Assembly (NCBI RefSeq): GCF_014207255.1
Contig: NZ_JACHCZ010000001.1
Location: 2,285,378 to 2,349,377, forward strand
Direction: 5' to 3'
Origin: Pseudomonas sp. JAI120
GTDB taxonomy: Bacteria; Pseudomonadota; Gammaproteobacteria; Pseudomonadales; Pseudomonadaceae
Length of the DNA: 64,000 bases
Shown: one piece after another, positions 17,733 to 26,810 of the stretch
Position numbering within the stretch: the first letter of the stretch is position 1
How the letters are laid out: each line of letters starts with the position of its first letter
Translations under genes and position numbers: made by a program
Notes under the pieces: generated by a model
What the model was told of the DNA's origin: nothing
Databases searched by the model: none
The model's input: the letters and a program-made list of their open reading frames with translations, nothing else

Positions 17733-18362
17733 TCAGGCCTCAGCCATAAAGGGCGCAGGATCGCCGCAACCGACACGGATCACTTCAGGTTCGCCGTCGG
17801 CCAGGTTGATCACGGTGGAGGCCTTGTTGCCGCCGAAACCGCCGTCGATGATCAGGTCGACCTGTTTTTCCAGCAATTGGCGCATTTCGTATGGGTCTTC
17901 CAGCGGCTCGGTGTCGCCGGGCATGATCAACGACACACTCATCAGCGGCTCACCCAGCTCGGCCAACAACGCCAGGGCGATAGGATGCTCCGGCACCCGC
18001 AGGCCGATGGTGCGTTTTTTCGGGTGCAGCAGCAGGCGCGGCACTTCGCGGGTGGCGTTGAGGATAAAGGTGTAGGGCCCGGGCGTATGGGCCTTGAGCA
18101 GGCGGAAGGTGCCGGTGTCGACCTTGGCGAACAGACCCAGCTGGGACAAGTCGCTGCAGATCAGCGCAAAGTTGTGCTTGTCATCCAGCTGACGCAGGCG
18201 TCTTACACGTTCGACTGCGCCCTTGTCGCCGATCTGGCAACCGATGGCGTAGGACGAATCGGTTGGGTAGATCACCACGCCACCGGCGCGAATGATCTCT
18301 ACGGCCTGCTTGATCAGGCGCGCCTGGGGGTTTTCCGGATGAATCTGGAAGAATTGACTCAC
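17733..18362 (-). CDS. YciO/Sua5-type threonylcarbamoyl-AMP synthase family protein
   Basis: 209 residues from the GTG at 18362 (product begins MSQFFQIHP), matching YciO length (206). The family makes threonylcarbamoyl-AMP for the tRNA t6A modification, though YciO-type members are less active than TsaC. The conserved [11 protein letters not shown] and [14 protein letters not shown] segments bind ATP and threonine. An alternative ATG at 18402, with a strong GGGGGAG site, would add 13 residues and overlap the upstream PHP gene. The conserved start is favoured but the ribosome site favours the longer form. Confidence 0.88.
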   Translation of the reverse strand: MSQFFQIHPENPQARLIKQAVEIIRAGGVVIYPTDSSYAIGCQIGDKGAVERVRRLRQLDDKHNFALICSDLSQLGLFAKVDTGTFRLLKAHTPGPYTFILNATREVPRLLLHPKKRTIGLRVPEHPIALALLAELGEPLMSVSLIMPGDTEPLEDPYEMRQLLEKQVDLIIDGGFGGNKASTVINLADGEPEVIRVGCGDPAPFMAEA

Positions 18363-18375
18363 GGGTTCTACCTGT

Positions 18376-19239
18376 TCAGACGGTGGCAATAATGGGGTCA
18401 TGCTTGAATCTCCCCCACAACAGCGGCAAATCTTCCGGGACCGCGCGGTACTCGCCGATCTCGGACCAGCCGCCAGGGCCATGAAAATCACTGCCGGCGC
18501 TGACCAGCAGACCAAATTCGCGGGCAAGGATCGACAGGCTCCCCACCTGTTCGGCGGGTTGAAAGCCGTTGACCACTTCAATCGCATGCCCGCCCGCTCC
18601 AATATAGTCGCCAATCAGCTTGCGACGCTTGCTGCGGGTGAAATCGTAATGCCAGGGATGCGCCAGGCTGACCCAGGCCCCGGAGGCCCGCAGGGTCTCG
18701 ACGGTGTCTTCAAGGGTCGGCCAATGTTGCTTTACATCGCCCAACTTGCCGGCGCCCAGCCATTTGCGAAAAGCTTCGGCGCGGTCTTTGACAAAACCTT
18801 CACGCACCATCCAGTCGGCAAAGTGCGGACGGGCCGGCGCGTTGCCGCTGTCGCCCAGTTCCTGCTGGATGGCGCGGGCGCCGTCGAGGGCGTTGGGCAT
18901 GCCTTTGAGGCTGAGTTTTCGGCTTATTTCTTCGGACCGCAGCCAGCGGCCATCGTGCAATTGCGCGATAGCCTCCACCAACGGCGGCGCTTTTTGATCA
19001 AAACCGTAGCCGAGCACATGAATGGTGGCGCCGCCCCAGGTGCAGGACAACTCCACCCCGTTGACCAGCTGCATGCCCAGGGCATGGGCCGTTGTACGGG
19101 CTTCGTCGAGGCCTTCGAGGGTGTCGTGGTCGGTCAACGAGAGGACTCGCACGCCTTTTTCAAACGCACGCGCAACCAGTACCGCGGGCGCCAGTGCGCC
19201 GTCGGAGGCCGTGCTGTGGCAGTGCAAATCAACATTCAC
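18376..19239 (-). CDS. PHP-domain phosphoesterase (RNase AM / nucleoside 3',5'-bisphosphate phosphatase family)
   Basis: 287-residue enzyme. The PHP motifs are [14 protein letters not shown] (motif I), [10 protein letters not shown] (II), the GVELSC Glu (III) and, near the C-terminus, [10 protein letters not shown] (IV). This set matches YciV/TrpH, now called RNase AM, which trims short RNA 5' ends and hydrolyses pAp-type bisphosphates. It heads the minus-strand run towards scpAB and is divergent from yciB, a conserved gamma-proteobacterial neighbourhood. Confidence 0.9.
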   Translation of the reverse strand: MNVDLHCHSTASDGALAPAVLVARAFEKGVRVLSLTDHDTLEGLDEARTTAHALGMQLVNGVELSCTWGGATIHVLGYGFDQKAPPLVEAIAQLHDGRWLRSEEISRKLSLKGMPNALDGARAIQQELGDSGNAPARPHFADWMVREGFVKDRAEAFRKWLGAGKLGDVKQHWPTLEDTVETLRASGAWVSLAHPWHYDFTRSKRRKLIGDYIGAGGHAIEVVNGFQPAEQVGSLSILAREFGLLVSAGSDFHGPGGWSEIGEYRAVPEDLPLLWGRFKHDPIIATV

Positions 19240-19326
19240 GGGGGTGTGTTACCTCAAGTCAGCTGGCGCTATCGCAACCAAGGATGTTTGTTATTATGCC
19301 GCCACATCCAGCTTCTGGCTCTTACT

Positions 19327-19923
19327 GTGAAACAATTCATCGACTTCATCCCGCTGTTGCTGTTTTTCATCGTTTACAAACTCGACCCCAGGGTCATCGA
19401 TCTGGCCGGCCATGAGCTGACCTTCGGCGGCATCTACAGTGCCACCGCCGTGCTCATCATCAGCTCCGTCGTGGTCTACGGCGCCATCTTCATTTCCCAG
19501 CGCAAACTGGAAAAAAGCCAGTGGCTGACCCTGGTCGCCTGCCTGGTCTTCGGCAGCCTGACCCTGGCCTTCCACAGCGAAACCTTCCTTAAATGGAAAG
19601 CGCCGGTGGTGAACTGGCTGTTTGCCCTGGCGTTCATCGGCAGCCACTTCATCGGTGATCGCCTGCTGATCAAGCGGATCATGGGCCACGCGCTGACCCT
19701 GCCGGAACCGGTGTGGACACGCTTGAACGTGGCCTGGATTGCGTTTTTCATCTTCTGCGGCGCCGCCAACCTGTTCGTGGCGTTTACTTTCCAGGACTAC
19801 TGGGTCGACTTCAAAGTGTTCGGCAGCCTGGGCATGACCGTGCTGTTCCTGGTCGCCCAGGGCATCTACCTGTCGCGCCACCTGCATGACACCGAGCCTA
19901 CTACGCCGAAAACCGAGGACTGA
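19327..19923 (+). CDS. yciB: Intracellular septation protein A / YciB family inner-membrane protein
   Basis: 198 residues from a GTG at 19327 ([14 protein letters not shown] is the family start). Five to six membrane helices, with the conserved [16 protein letters not shown] loop. In enterics YciB influences cell-envelope synthesis and cell-division complexes. The yciI gene follows one base after the stop. Confidence 0.92.
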   Translation: MKQFIDFIPLLLFFIVYKLDPRVIDLAGHELTFGGIYSATAVLIISSVVVYGAIFISQRKLEKSQWLTLVACLVFGSLTLAFHSETFLKWKAPVVNWLFALAFIGSHFIGDRLLIKRIMGHALTLPEPVWTRLNVAWIAFFIFCGAANLFVAFTFQDYWVDFKVFGSLGMTVLFLVAQGIYLSRHLHDTEPTTPKTED

Positions 19924-19924
19924 C

Positions 19925-20224
19925 ATGCTCTACGCCATCATTGCCACCGACGTTGCCAACTCGTTGGAAAAACGCCTGTCCGTACGCCCGGCTCACGTGG
20001 AGCGCCTCAAGGTGCTGCAAGCCGAAGGCCGCATTGTGCTGGCCGGCCCGCATCCGGCCGTGGACAGCAACGACCCGGGCGACGCCGGTTTTACCGGTAG
20101 CCTGATCGTCGCCGAGTTCGCGTCACTGGCCGACGCCCAGGCCTGGGCCAAGGCTGATCCCTATGTCGCAGCCGGTGTCTACGCCGACGTGGCGGTCAAA
20201 CCCTTCAAGCAAGTCCTGCCCTGA
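19925..20224 (+). CDS. yciI: YciI family protein
   Basis: 99-residue ferredoxin-fold protein. MLYAIIATD, the RPAHVERLK His and the [18 protein letters not shown]sp/Tyr form the conserved pocket of YciI-like proteins. Their enzymatic role is not settled. It is translationally coupled to yciB. Confidence 0.92.
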   Translation: MLYAIIATDVANSLEKRLSVRPAHVERLKVLQAEGRIVLAGPHPAVDSNDPGDAGFTGSLIVAEFASLADAQAWAKADPYVAAGVYADVAVKPFKQVLP

Positions 20225-20330
20225 TCCTGGTTGCGCCGAACCTATTGAGTGCGGCGCACGCCTAATTGCTCATTATTTTCGGCAACCTGCCGACAACGTT
20301 CTGAATATTCGTGTGGAATCAGGAGTTCCG

Positions 20331-20738
20331 ATGCGCTTACGTCAGTTGTGTCTGTTGGCAGTGTTAATGATCGGGGCTACGGCCCACGCTGAAGAAACCT
20401 CGAACACCGGCAGTTCCACGCCCCTGTCCTTGAGTGCCGGCGCCCAGATCACCGAGTTGCAGCAACGCTTGAAAGAAAGCGAACGGCAGCGTGAAGAACT
20501 GAGCAGGCAACTGCAGAGCGCGGATGCTGCCCGCGAAAGCGCTCAATTGAGTCGCCTTCGCCAGGAGAACCAACGCCTGGCCCAGCAACTCAAAGATGCA
20601 CAGGGCGGCGCCTTGACCCGATGGCTGACCGAGCAGCAACAATGGTTCGTCACCGGTGGGGCCGTCGCACTGATCGCCCTGCTGTGCGGGATCTTCGCCA
20701 GCGGTGGACACCGTCGTCGTCGACAATGGCTAAATTGA
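20331..20738 (+). CDS. Exported coiled-coil protein with C-terminal membrane anchor
   Basis: 135 residues; the ATG at 20331 is preceded by AGGAG at 20321-20325. A cleavable-type signal (about 1-20, ending ATAHA) is followed by a coiled coil rich in Glu, Gln and Arg (about 36-90), one hydrophobic helix (about 103-120) and a basic tail. The layout resembles the C-terminal part of TIGR04211/YgiM proteins but without their SH3 domain. It sits eight bases before cpxR, so it may share its control. Confidence 0.65.
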   Translation: MRLRQLCLLAVLMIGATAHAEETSNTGSSTPLSLSAGAQITELQQRLKESERQREELSRQLQSADAARESAQLSRLRQENQRLAQQLKDAQGGALTRWLTEQQQWFVTGGAVALIALLCGIFASGGHRRRRQWLN

Positions 20739-20745
20739 GTGAGTC

Positions 20746-21423
20746 ATGAGCGAGCTGTTACTGATAGATGATGACCAGGAGCTCTGCGAGCTGCTGACCA
20801 GTTGGCTGAGCCAGGAAGGTTTCCAGGTGCGCGCCTGCCACGATGGCTTGAGCGCGCGCAAGGCCTTGGCCGACAACGCGCCGGCGGCGGTGGTGCTCGA
20901 CGTGATGCTGCCCGACGGCAGCGGCCTGGAGCTGCTCAAGCAATTGCGTAACGACCACCCGGAGTTGCCGGTGCTGATGCTCTCGGCGCGGGGCGAACCC
21001 CTGGACCGCATCCTCGGCCTGGAACTGGGCGCCGACGACTACCTGGCCAAGCCCTGCGACCCACGCGAACTTACCGCCCGCCTGCGCGCGGTATTGCGCC
21101 GCAGCCACCCGGCCGCCGTGTCCAGCCAACTGGAACTGGGCGACCTGTGCTTCAGCCCGGTGCGCGGCGTGGTCAGCATCGATGAGCAGGAATTCACCCT
21201 CACCGTCTCCGAAAGCCGCCTGCTGGAAGCTTTATTGCGCCAGCCCGGCGAGCCACTGGACAAGCAGGAACTGGCGCAGATCGCCCTGGGCCGCAAGCTG
21301 ACCCTTTACGATCGCAGCCTGGACATGCACGTCAGCAACCTGCGCAAGAAGATCGGCCCGCACCCGGATGGCCGGCCACGGATCGTGGCGTTGCGTAGCC
21401 GGGGCTACTACTACAGCCTTTAA
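20746..21423 (+). CDS. cpxR: Response regulator CpxR
   Basis: 225-residue OmpR-type regulator of envelope stress. The receiver domain has acidic pocket IDDD (7-10), phosphoryl Asp52 in VVLDVMLPDG and Lys in YLAKPCDP. The winged-helix DNA-binding domain (about 130-225) ends with VSNLRKKIGP and RGYYYSL. It is split from its sensor kinase gene by the CpxP-like gene, as in P. aeruginosa PA3204-PA3206. Confidence 0.93.
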   Translation: MSELLLIDDDQELCELLTSWLSQEGFQVRACHDGLSARKALADNAPAAVVLDVMLPDGSGLELLKQLRNDHPELPVLMLSARGEPLDRILGLELGADDYLAKPCDPRELTARLRAVLRRSHPAAVSSQLELGDLCFSPVRGVVSIDEQEFTLTVSESRLLEALLRQPGEPLDKQELAQIALGRKLTLYDRSLDMHVSNLRKKIGPHPDGRPRIVALRSRGYYYSL

Positions 21424-21439
21424 CCCCCACCGCGCCTAC

Positions 21440-21472
21440 AGGGTTTTGTCAGTTCGCAACAAAACCCTCTTT
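21440..21472 (+). terminator. Terminator of cpxR
   Basis: AGGGTTTTGT (21440-21449) pairs with ACAAAACCCT (21459-21468), followed by CTTT. Confidence 0.75.
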
Positions 21473-21485
21473 ACCCAAGCTTTAC
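21470..21485 (-). promoter_or_regulatory. CpxR box upstream of the CpxP-like gene
   Basis: TTTAC-N6-TTTAC, that is GTAAA-N6-GTAAA on the other strand, fits the CpxR consensus (two GTAAA repeats with 4-8 bases between). It lies 80 bases before the CpxP-like start codon. It implies that phospho-CpxR activates this gene and the kinase gene behind it. Confidence 0.65.
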
Positions 21486-21565
21486 CCACACCTGACCGCC
21501 GCTGACCTTGATCTCCGTAATCTACTCACATCCGGACTCGCCGGAATAGAGACAGGAGAATCACC

Positions 21566-22030
21566 ATGCGCAAGACCCTTATCGCTTTGATGTTCGCCGC
21601 CGCCCTGCCGACCGTTGCCATGGCCGCTATGCCCGAAGGCCCAGGCCCGATGGGCGGCCCTGAAGGTCACATGATGGGTGGCCCGGGCCACGGCGGTGAA
21701 CACGGTCCGCGTGGCAAAGGCGGCCCCTTCAGCCAACTGGACCTGAGCCGCGAACAGCGCGAGCAGATCGGCAAGCTGATGGGCGACCAATGGCACGCTC
21801 GCGAGGACCTGGTCAAAAAGTACCTGGACAAGCTCCCGGCCGCCGACCAGAAAGCCATGCAGGATGAAATCGCCGCCGGCAAGCAGAAAACCCAGGCCGA
21901 CATCCGTGCCGTGCTCAAGCCTGACCAACAGAAGAAGTTCGACGAGATCGTCAAGAAGCAAGAACAGCGCCGTGCCGAATGGAAGGAATTCCAAGCCTGG
22001 AAAGCGCAACAGCCGCAAAAAGCGCAATAA
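21566..22030 (+). CDS. cpxP: Periplasmic CpxP/Spy-like (LTXXQ family) protein
   Basis: 154 residues; ATG preceded by ACAGGAGAA. A signal peptide (1-20, ending AMA) precedes a Gly/Met/His-rich stretch (about 22-50, PMGGPEGHMMGG) that could bind copper or other metals. A helical domain of the Spy/CpxP family follows, with LDLSREQREQIGKLM as the first LTxxQ-like motif and LKPDQQKKFDEI as the second. Known relatives act as chaperones and inhibit the Cpx kinase. It lies between cpxR and the kinase gene, with a CpxR box upstream. Confidence 0.85.
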   Translation: MRKTLIALMFAAALPTVAMAAMPEGPGPMGGPEGHMMGGPGHGGEHGPRGKGGPFSQLDLSREQREQIGKLMGDQWHAREDLVKKYLDKLPAADQKAMQDEIAAGKQKTQADIRAVLKPDQQKKFDEIVKKQEQRRAEWKEFQAWKAQQPQKAQ

Positions 22031-22051
22031 TGCTCCAGCGTTAACGCTCCC

Positions 22052-22080
22052 AGCCCAGTGGCCCCCGCCACTGGGCTTTT
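22052..22080 (+). terminator. Attenuating hairpin between cpxP-like gene and kinase gene
   Basis: AGCCCAGTG (22052-22060) pairs with CACTGGGCT (22069-22077), followed by a short T run. It probably lowers read-through so that the kinase is made at lower level than the periplasmic protein. Confidence 0.65.
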
Positions 22081-22098
22081 CCTGTTTGAGGGTTTCCT

Positions 22099-23442
22099 GT
22101 GCGTTCATTGTTCTGGCGCATCCTGGCCAGTTTCTGGCTGGCCATCGCCCTGGTTGCCGGGCTGTCGATCCTGCTTGGGCACATGCTTAACCAGGATGCC
22201 TGGATTCTCAGCCGTCACCCCGGCCTCAATAACCTGGCGCAAGAGTGGACCCAACTCTACGAAGCCCAGGGCGAGGATGCTGCCCAAGACCTGCTGCAAC
22301 AGCGCAAACGCCAGTACCATATCGACGTGCAAGTGCTCAACGAAAGCGGCGAGCCGGTGGTGCGCGGCACCTTCCCGCGCCGCGCCGCCGCCTTCGAAGC
22401 CCGTCAGAACGACAGCAAGGAAGGCCATCTGCCCTGGCGGCGCCTGACCGCCGAGTACACCAGCGAGAAGACCGGCGACACGTACCTGTTGATCTACCGC
22501 ATCCCGCACCCGGAGCTCGACGAATGGCATCGCAGCAGCCTGGCATGGCCGTTGAGCGCGCTGGTGATTGCACTGGTGGTGCTGACCTTGTTCAGCCTGT
22601 TCGTCACCCTGTCCATCACGCGCCCCTTAAGCCGCCTGCGCGGTGCGGTGCATGACCTCGGCCAGGCCACCTACCAGCAAAACAGCCTGGCGCAGCTGGC
22701 CAACCGTCGCGATGAATTCGGCGTACTCGCCACCGACTTCAACCGCATGGGCGCCCGCCTGCAAAGCCTGATCGGCAGCCAGCGCCAATTGCTGCGCGAT
22801 GTGTCCCACGAACTGCGCTCGCCCCTCGCCCGCCTGCGCATCGCCCTGGCCCTGGCCGAACGCGCCAGCTCCGAAGAACGGGAAAAACTCTGGCCACGCC
22901 TGACCCGCGAATGCGACCGCCTGGAAGCCCTGATCAGCGAGATCCTGGTACTGGCCCGCGTCGATGCCGACAATGCCAGCGCCGAAGACGTCGACCTCAT
23001 CCCACTGCTCAAAACCCTGCAAAAGGACGCCCAACTCAGCGCGCCGGACCAAGTGGTGCAACTGAGCACCGACCCGGACCTGCAACTGAAGGGCTGGCCG
23101 ACCATGATCGAACGGGCTGTGGATAACCTGCTGCGCAACGCCCAGCGCTTCAACCCGCCGGGGCAACCGATCGATTTGCACGCCCAGCGCCGGGGCGAAC
23201 GTATCGTGATCAGCGTGCGCGACCATGGCCCCGGTGTGGAGGCCGAACATTTGAGCCAACTTGGTGAACCGTTCTACCGCGCTCCCGGCCAGACGGCCCA
23301 AGGCCACGGACTGGGCCTGGCGATTGCCCGACGCGCGGCCGAACGTCACGGCGGCAGCCTGATCCTGGCCAATCACCCAGCCGGTGGTTTTATCGCCAGC
23401 ATCGACCTGCCGTTGGTACCAGGGGTTGTCACGCCGGTGTGA
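22099..23442 (+). CDS. cpxS: Envelope-stress sensor histidine kinase (CpxS/CpxA)
   Basis: 447 residues from a GTG at 22099. Membrane helices near 7-28 and 150-171 flank a periplasmic sensor region. A HAMP domain (about 172-225) is followed by HisKA with phospho-acceptor His237 in LRDVSHELRSPLARLR. The ATPase domain has N (DNLLRNAQRF), G1 (DHGPGV) and G2 (GHGLGLAI) boxes. It pairs with CpxR upstream. Confidence 0.93.
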   Translation: MRSLFWRILASFWLAIALVAGLSILLGHMLNQDAWILSRHPGLNNLAQEWTQLYEAQGEDAAQDLLQQRKRQYHIDVQVLNESGEPVVRGTFPRRAAAFEARQNDSKEGHLPWRRLTAEYTSEKTGDTYLLIYRIPHPELDEWHRSSLAWPLSALVIALVVLTLFSLFVTLSITRPLSRLRGAVHDLGQATYQQNSLAQLANRRDEFGVLATDFNRMGARLQSLIGSQRQLLRDVSHELRSPLARLRIALALAERASSEEREKLWPRLTRECDRLEALISEILVLARVDADNASAEDVDLIPLLKTLQKDAQLSAPDQVVQLSTDPDLQLKGWPTMIERAVDNLLRNAQRFNPPGQPIDLHAQRRGERIVISVRDHGPGVEAEHLSQLGEPFYRAPGQTAQGHGLGLAIARRAAERHGGSLILANHPAGGFIASIDLPLVPGVVTPV

Positions 23443-23482
23443 TGATCTTCTATAGTGGCCCTTCTCTTAAGGAGGGCCTTTG

Positions 23483-24832
23483 ATGACTGACCTGCTGACT
23501 CCCATCCAAGCCGCACTCGATCTACCCCACACCCCGCTGAGCTTCACCGAGGCGGGCGCCCTGCCCTCGACCTACGCCGTCACCGAACTGGCCAGTGCCA
23601 GCATCGGCGCCGCCGGGCAGGCCGTCGCCCAACTGATCCAGCAACAGACCGGGCGCTTACCCAGCGTGAGTGTGGACCGACGCCTCGCCTCCTTCTGGTT
23701 TTCTTCCTCGATCCGCCCGCTGGGCTGGCAAGTGCCGCCCCTGTGGGACCCGGTGGCCGGCGACTACGCCAGCGCCGACGGCTGGATTCGCCTGCACACC
23801 AACGCGCCCCATCACCGTGCCGCCGCCGAACGGGTGCTGGGCAAGGTCGCCGACCGCGCCGAGATGGCCAGCAAGGTCGCGGCGTGGAACGCCGCAGAAC
23901 TGGAACAGGCGATTGTCGACCACGGTGGCTGCGCGGCGCAGATGCGTACATGGCAGGCCTGGCAGCAACATTCGCAAGGGTTGGCGGTGAACGCCGAGGC
24001 GCTGGTCCAACGCCAGACTTTCGAAACTACCACCGATAAACCCTGGCGCGGCTCGGTGGCACGCCCGCTGGCCGGCCTCAAGGTACTGGATTTGACCCGT
24101 GTGCTGGCCGGCCCGGTGGCCAGTCGTTTTCTGGCCGGTCTCGGCGCGGATGTACTGCGCATCGACTCACCCACTTGGAACGAACCCGGCGTAATCCCGG
24201 AAATGACCCTGGGCAAACGTTGCGCGCGCCTGGACCTGAAAACGCCCGAAGGCCGGCTGACTTTCGAGAGGTTGCTCAAGGACGCCGACATCCTGTTCCA
24301 CGGTTACCGCGCTGACGCCCTGGAGCACCTGGGCTACACCGCCGCTGAACTGCAACACATCGCCCCCGGCCTGATCGACGTCAGCCTCAACGCCTACGGC
24401 TGGAGCGGCCCGTGGCGTAATCGCCGGGGCTTCGACAGCCTGGTGCAGATGAGCAGCGGGATCGCCGAGGCGGGCATGCGCTGGAAACACGCGGATAAAC
24501 CGGTGCCACTGCCGTTGCAGGCGCTGGATCACGCGACCGGGTATCTGATGGCGGCCAGTGCGATTCAGGCGCTGAGCGAACGGCTGCAGTCCGGGCGCGG
24601 TGGTTCGGCGCGGTTGTCGTTGGCGCGCACCGCAACGTTACTGGTGCAAGCAGGCCAAGTGCCCGAGCAGCCGGCTTTGCGAGAGGAAGAACCAGGGGAT
24701 CAAGGCCTGGTCGTCGAACAGACCGCCTGGGGCCAGGCCCACCGGCTGCTGCCCCCGCTGACCATCGGTGGAACGCCATTGCAATGGGATTTGCCGGCTG
24801 GAGAATTGGGCTCGCACAGGCCTCAATGGTGA
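23483..24832 (+). CDS. Class III CoA-transferase (CaiB/BaiF family)
   Basis: 449 residues; the ATG at 23483 follows AAGGAGG at 23469-23475. Residues 1-190 form an N-terminal extension of unclear role. From LAGLKVLDLTRVLAGPVASRFLAGLGADVLRID (conserved pattern, residues 197-228) the family fold begins. The catalytic Asp is Asp318 in RRGFDSLVQMSSG. Members move CoA between carboxylic acids; the substrate cannot be read here. A REP doublet separates it from the convergent arcD paralogue. Confidence 0.86.
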   Translation: MTDLLTPIQAALDLPHTPLSFTEAGALPSTYAVTELASASIGAAGQAVAQLIQQQTGRLPSVSVDRRLASFWFSSSIRPLGWQVPPLWDPVAGDYASADGWIRLHTNAPHHRAAAERVLGKVADRAEMASKVAAWNAAELEQAIVDHGGCAAQMRTWQAWQQHSQGLAVNAEALVQRQTFETTTDKPWRGSVARPLAGLKVLDLTRVLAGPVASRFLAGLGADVLRIDSPTWNEPGVIPEMTLGKRCARLDLKTPEGRLTFERLLKDADILFHGYRADALEHLGYTAAELQHIAPGLIDVSLNAYGWSGPWRNRRGFDSLVQMSSGIAEAGMRWKHADKPVPLPLQALDHATGYLMAASAIQALSERLQSGRGGSARLSLARTATLLVQAGQVPEQPALREEEPGDQGLVVEQTAWGQAHRLLPPLTIGGTPLQWDLPAGELGSHRPQW

Positions 24833-24838
24833 CTTGAC

Positions 24839-24925
24839 GGCCGCTATCGGGAGCAAGCCCCCTCCCACACTTTGATGGGTGAACATATTCAAAATGTGGG
24901 AAGGGGCTTGCTCCCGATAGCGGCC
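24839..24925. repeat. REP doublet, inverted relative to the others
   Basis: A 31-base arm (24839-24869) and its near-perfect inverse (24895-24925, one mismatch) are arranged with the GTGGGAGG ends facing inward. The other complete doublets in the window have them outward. It lies between two convergent genes and could fold into a long hairpin in either transcript. Confidence 0.85.
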
Positions 24926-24940
24926 AGTCCCCTCACCCCA

Positions 24941-26368
24941 TCACAACGACAACAACCCACTGTACAACCCATACGCCGCCAGCCCTGCACCGGCGATCAC
25001 GCAGCTGAAAATGCCTTTCTCTACGTGGGTAAACAACGGCTGGCCCTGTTCGCGCTTGGCCAGGGCGAACAGGATCACGCCTGGCGCATACAACAGCGCC
25101 GACAACAGCAGGTATTTCAGCCCCCCGGCGTAGAGCAACCATACGGCGTAGCCCAGGGCGATCAACCCCACCAGCAAGTCCTTGATGCGATGGCGGTGGG
25201 CACCTTCATAGGTTTCACCCCGCCCGCTCAACAGCACGGCATACGCCGCCGACCACAGGTACGGCACCAGAATCATCGACGACGCCAGGTAAATCAGGGT
25301 GGTGTAGGTGCTGTGGGAAAACAGCGTGATCACCAGGAAGACCTGGATCATCACATTGGTCAGCCACAAGGCGTTGACCGGCACCTGGTTGGCGTTTTCC
25401 TTCTTCAGGAAGGCCGGCATGGTCTTGTCATGGGCGGTGGCGTAGAGGATTTCGGCACAGAGCAGCGCCCAGGACAACAAGGCGCCCAGCAATGAAACCG
25501 CCAGGCCGATGCTGATCAGCACCGCGCCCCAGGGCCCGACGATATGCTCGAGCACACCGGCCAGGGACGGGTTTTGCAGGCCGGCCAGCTCCGCCTGGCT
25601 CATGATGCCCAGGGACAGCACATTCACCAGCACCAGCAGCAACAGCACGCCAAGAAAGCCGATCACCGTGGCCCGCCCCACGTCCGCGCGCTTCTCGGCC
25701 CGCGCCGAATAAACGCTGGCGCCTTCAATGCCGATAAACACAAATACCGTGACCAGCATCATATTGCGCACCTGGTCCACCACACTGCCGAATTGCGGCT
25801 TGCCCAGGCCCCAGATGTCAGCCGTGAAAATATCGGCCTTGAACGCCACGGCGGCGATGACCACGAACATCAGCAGCGGTACCAGCTTGGCCACGGTGGT
25901 GATCTGGTTGATGAACGCGGCTTCCTTGATCCCGCGCAGCACCAGGAAGTGCACGGCCCATAGCAGCAACGATGCGCAGCCGATGGCCACCGGCGTGTTG
26001 CCTTGGCCGAACACCGGGAAAAAATAGCCCAGGGTGCTGAACAGCAACACGAAATAACCGACGTTGCCCATCCACGCGCTGATCCAGTAACCCCAGGCCG
26101 AGGAAAAGCCCATGTAGTCGCCGAAACCCGCCTTGGCGTAGGCGTACACCCCGGAATCCAGTTCCGGCTTGCGATTGGCCAGGGTCTGGAAGACGAAGGC
26201 CAGGGTCAGCATGCCCACGGCCGTGATCGCCCAGCCGATCAACACCGCGCCCACCTCGGCGCGCGCGGCCATGTTCTGCGGCAACGAGAAGATCCCGCCG
26301 CCGATCATCGACCCCACCACCAGGGCAATCAGGGCGCCAAGCCGAAGTTTCTGGGCCGGTTGAGACAT
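24941..26368 (-). CDS. Arginine/ornithine antiporter, ArcD paralogue outside the operon
   Basis: 475-residue APC-superfamily membrane protein with about twelve to thirteen helices. It closely matches the product of the arcD gene at 26811 over its whole length (both begin LRLGALIALVVGSMIGGG-like and share IKEAAFIN and IGIEGAS motifs). The family exchanges arginine for ornithine. It is divergent from arcDABC, so it is expressed separately. Its minus-strand promoter was not identified and no ANR-type site was seen on its side. Confidence 0.87.
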   Translation of the reverse strand: MSQPAQKLRLGALIALVVGSMIGGGIFSLPQNMAARAEVGAVLIGWAITAVGMLTLAFVFQTLANRKPELDSGVYAYAKAGFGDYMGFSSAWGYWISAWMGNVGYFVLLFSTLGYFFPVFGQGNTPVAIGCASLLLWAVHFLVLRGIKEAAFINQITTVAKLVPLLMFVVIAAVAFKADIFTADIWGLGKPQFGSVVDQVRNMMLVTVFVFIGIEGASVYSARAEKRADVGRATVIGFLGVLLLLVLVNVLSLGIMSQAELAGLQNPSLAGVLEHIVGPWGAVLISIGLAVSLLGALLSWALLCAEILYATAHDKTMPAFLKKENANQVPVNALWLTNVMIQVFLVITLFSHSTYTTLIYLASSMILVPYLWSAAYAVLLSGRGETYEGAHRHRIKDLLVGLIALGYAVWLLYAGGLKYLLLSALLYAPGVILFALAKREQGQPLFTHVEKGIFSCVIAGAGLAAYGLYSGLLSL

Positions 26369-26810
26369 GCAGACTCCTGAATAAAAATTGAGCTGACAAC
26401 CCTGAACTCAACTAATTAAGTCAGCGAGTGTAGCGTTTATTAAAGACAGCGATAAAACCGCCACGCTCATAACTCAACGGCATGACAGTTTATCCAGTTC
26501 AGACGTATTTAGAATTTAAATATGGCCACTACTTTGTCGTTTCCAGGTCATTTATTGTCGCCTTTTGGAAAAACTTGCGTATTCAGTAAAAGGGTCTAGT
26601 TTCAAACGTCCACACGGCAGACTAAATAATTAATAAAACCGCATAAATCGCTCTGGAACGCGACTTTGCGGGGGAGAGGTATTGCTCGCGACTTTCCTCC
26701 TAACTCATTAATTCACAATGGAATGTGCCAATGAAGTGATCTGAGTCAGCTGTTTGATTAGCACACGGAATTATTCTGTGGTCTCTCTTCTCCTGCATTG
26801 GAGTTATGCA
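26369..26810. other. 442-base AT-rich divergent region between the two arcD genes
   Basis: This region is clearly richer in A and T than the flanking genes and carries no ORF with a credible ribosome site. The ANR-type site and -10 element for arcDABC lie at its right end. Nothing else was identified. Confidence 0.6.
26736..26777 (+). promoter_or_regulatory. ANR/FNR-type site and -10 element of arcDABC
   Basis: GTGAT-CTGA-GTCAG at 26736-26749 matches TTGAT-N4-ATCAA at seven of ten defined positions, including both inner triplets TGAT/TCA. A -10 hexamer TATTCT lies at 26772-26777. If transcription starts at 26784, the site is centred at -41.5 and the hexamer spans -12 to -7, the exact geometry of FNR-class activation. 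In P. aeruginosa ANR induces arcDABC under oxygen limitation. Confidence 0.65.
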
